A stretch of DNA of 7,107 bases, taken from Betaproteobacteria bacterium. GTDB taxonomy: Bacteria > Pseudomonadota > Gammaproteobacteria > Burkholderiales > SG8-39. Below the pieces are notes generated by a model. That model searched no databases, was not told where the DNA came from, and saw only the letters and a program-made list of their open reading frames with translations. This document shows positions 6,112 through 7,107 of this stretch, piece by piece; the stretch's first letter is position 1, and each line of letters begins with the position of its first letter. The stretch spans positions 1-7,107 of the forward strand of contig VBCP01000094.1 of NCBI GenBank assembly GCA_005888925.1, read 5' to 3'. The position numbers were made by a program, and so were the translations under genes.

Positions 6112-6866
6112 GCGAGCCGATCCTGCGCACCGAGCGGCTGACCAAGCGCTTCGGCGGCCTGGTCGCGGTCGACGGCGTCGATCTCGCCTTCGAGCCCGGC
6201 CGGGTGCACGCCATCATCGGCCCCAACGGCGCCGGCAAGACTACATTCTTCAACATCATCTCGGGCATGCTGCCGGCCGATTCGGGCCGCGTATTCTTCG
6301 CCGGGCGCGACATCACCGCACTCAAGCCGCACGAGATCAGCCGCTGCGGCATCAAGCGCACCATGCAGATCAAGAGCGTGTTTCCCAACCTCAGCGTCGC
6401 CGACAACCTGTGGATCACGGCAAAGGCCGGCGACGGCTTCCTGCATCCCTTCCGGGCCGCCTCGCGCTTCGCGGAGGTCGCCGCCAAGGTCGACGCGACG
6501 CTCGAGCAGATCGGGCTCGCTGCGGTGCGCGAGCAGACCGCCGGCACGCTTTCCTACGGCGACATGGCGCTCCTCGAGATCGCGATGGCGCTCGTATCCT
6601 CGCCGAAGCTCTTGCTGCTCGATGAGCCGATCTGCGGCATGAGCCCGGCGGAGACCGAGCGCACCGTGGCGAAGATCCGCGAGCTTGCGCGGCAGGTGGA
6701 GATCGTGATCATCGAGCACAACATGGAGGTGGTGTTCGGCCGGGCCGACGACATCACCGTCATGGCGCAGGGTGCGGTGCTCGCGCGCGGCACGCCGCGC
6801 GAGATCGGCGCCGACGAGCGCGTGCGCGAGGCCTACCTCGGCCGGCCGGAAGACGACGATGCTTAA
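6108..6866 (+). CDS. livG: Branched-chain amino acid-type ABC transporter ATP-binding protein LivG
   Basis: A 252-residue cytoplasmic ATPase that powers the importer together with LivF. Walker A is GPNGAGKT (38-45), the Q-loop glutamine is Q87 in RTMQ, the signature motif is LSYGD (148-152), Walker B is LLLLDE (168-173) and the switch histidine is H204 in IIEHNM. The CGMSP D-loop and the C-terminal region RGTPREI...VREAYLG are LivG-typical, and the length is usual for the family. After the signature, MALLEIAMAL replaces the commoner QRxLEIA wording, and the Q-loop reads TMQ instead of TFQ; both are minor variations that leave the catalytic residues intact. The GTG start overlaps the livM stop by four bases (GTGA); no good Shine-Dalgarno sequence is seen, which suggests coupled translation. 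Confidence 0.93.
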   Translation: MSEPILRTERLTKRFGGLVAVDGVDLAFEPGRVHAIIGPNGAGKTTFFNIISGMLPADSGRVFFAGRDITALKPHEISRCGIKRTMQIKSVFPNLSVADNLWITAKAGDGFLHPFRAASRFAEVAAKVDATLEQIGLAAVREQTAGTLSYGDMALLEIAMALVSSPKLLLLDEPICGMSPAETERTVAKIRELARQVEIVIIEHNMEVVFGRADDITVMAQGAVLARGTPREIGADERVREAYLGRPEDDDA

Positions 6867-7107
6867 GCTTTCCGGTGTGAACGTGCATTACGGCAAGCTG
6901 CACATCCTGCGCGGCGTGTCGCTCGAGGTGGGCTCGGGGGAGTCGGTGGCGCTCCTTGGCCGCAACGGCGTCGGCAAGACCACCACGCTGCGCGCGATCA
7001 TGGGGCTCGCGCGGCGCAGCGCCGGAAGCGTCGAGTTCAACGGTGTCGACCTCGCGCGCGTCAAGCCCTACGAAGTCCCGCGCCTGGGCATCGGCTACGT
7101 GCCGCAG
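6859..7107 (+). CDS. livF: Branched-chain amino acid-type ABC transporter ATP-binding protein LivF, N-terminal part
   Basis: The first 83 codons of the second ATPase, cut by the right edge; complete LivF proteins have about 235 residues. Visible are the A-loop tyrosine Y11 in VHYGKLHILRGVS, Walker A GRNGVGKT (34-41) and the Q-loop start GYVPQ, whose glutamine Q83 is the last codon. The RNGVGKTTTLRAIMGL wording is characteristic of LivF, not LivG. The ATG overlaps the livG stop by eight bases, and a weak GGAAGA-like site lies about six bases upstream. Signature and Walker B motifs would lie beyond the window. Confidence 0.92.
   Translation, partial: MLKLSGVNVHYGKLHILRGVSLEVGSGESVALLGRNGVGKTTTLRAIMGLARRSAGSVEFNGVDLARVKPYEVPRLGIGYVPQ

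Overview
The window is GC-rich (roughly two thirds G+C, strong G/C bias at third codon positions) and densely coding, with genes overlapping by a few bases. This fits a high-GC proteobacterium, probably a beta- or alphaproteobacterium, but no marker gene here settles the lineage. There are no RNA genes, insertion sequences, CRISPR arrays or clear terminators. No gene-free stretch exceeds about 60 bases.

Layout. Positions 1-632 (minus strand) hold the N-terminal 210 residues of a histidinol-dehydrogenase-family NAD-dependent dehydrogenase, cut by the window edge. A 60-base divergent spacer (633-692) follows. From 693 to the right edge, seven plus-strand genes form what looks like one transcription unit: an SdhA/FrdA-family flavoprotein (693-2405), an SdhB/FrdB-family iron-sulfur protein (2399-3400), a CCG-domain protein of the HdrB/SdhE type (3397-4287), and then four genes of a branched-chain-amino-acid-type (HAAT) ABC importer: permeases livH (4292-5149) and livM (5146-6111), ATPases livG (6108-6866) and livF (6859 to the edge, partial).

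How they may work together. The first three proteins resemble the soluble core of non-classical 'type E' succinate dehydrogenases/fumarate reductases and the methanogen thiol:fumarate reductase. In these a flavoprotein passes electrons through an Fe-S subunit to a CCG subunit instead of a haem-bearing membrane anchor. By eye, the flavoprotein lacks the FAD-linking histidine and the regions carrying the substrate arginines of true SdhA/FrdA, so its substrate is probably not plain succinate or fumarate. Tight coupling to an importer, with a HisD-family alcohol dehydrogenase alongside, suggests a catabolic module: import of a small organic acid or related compound, NAD-linked oxidation of an alcohol group, and flavin-linked oxidation or reduction tied to an electron carrier. 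The substrate is unknown. No periplasmic binding protein, regulator or membrane anchor lies inside the window.
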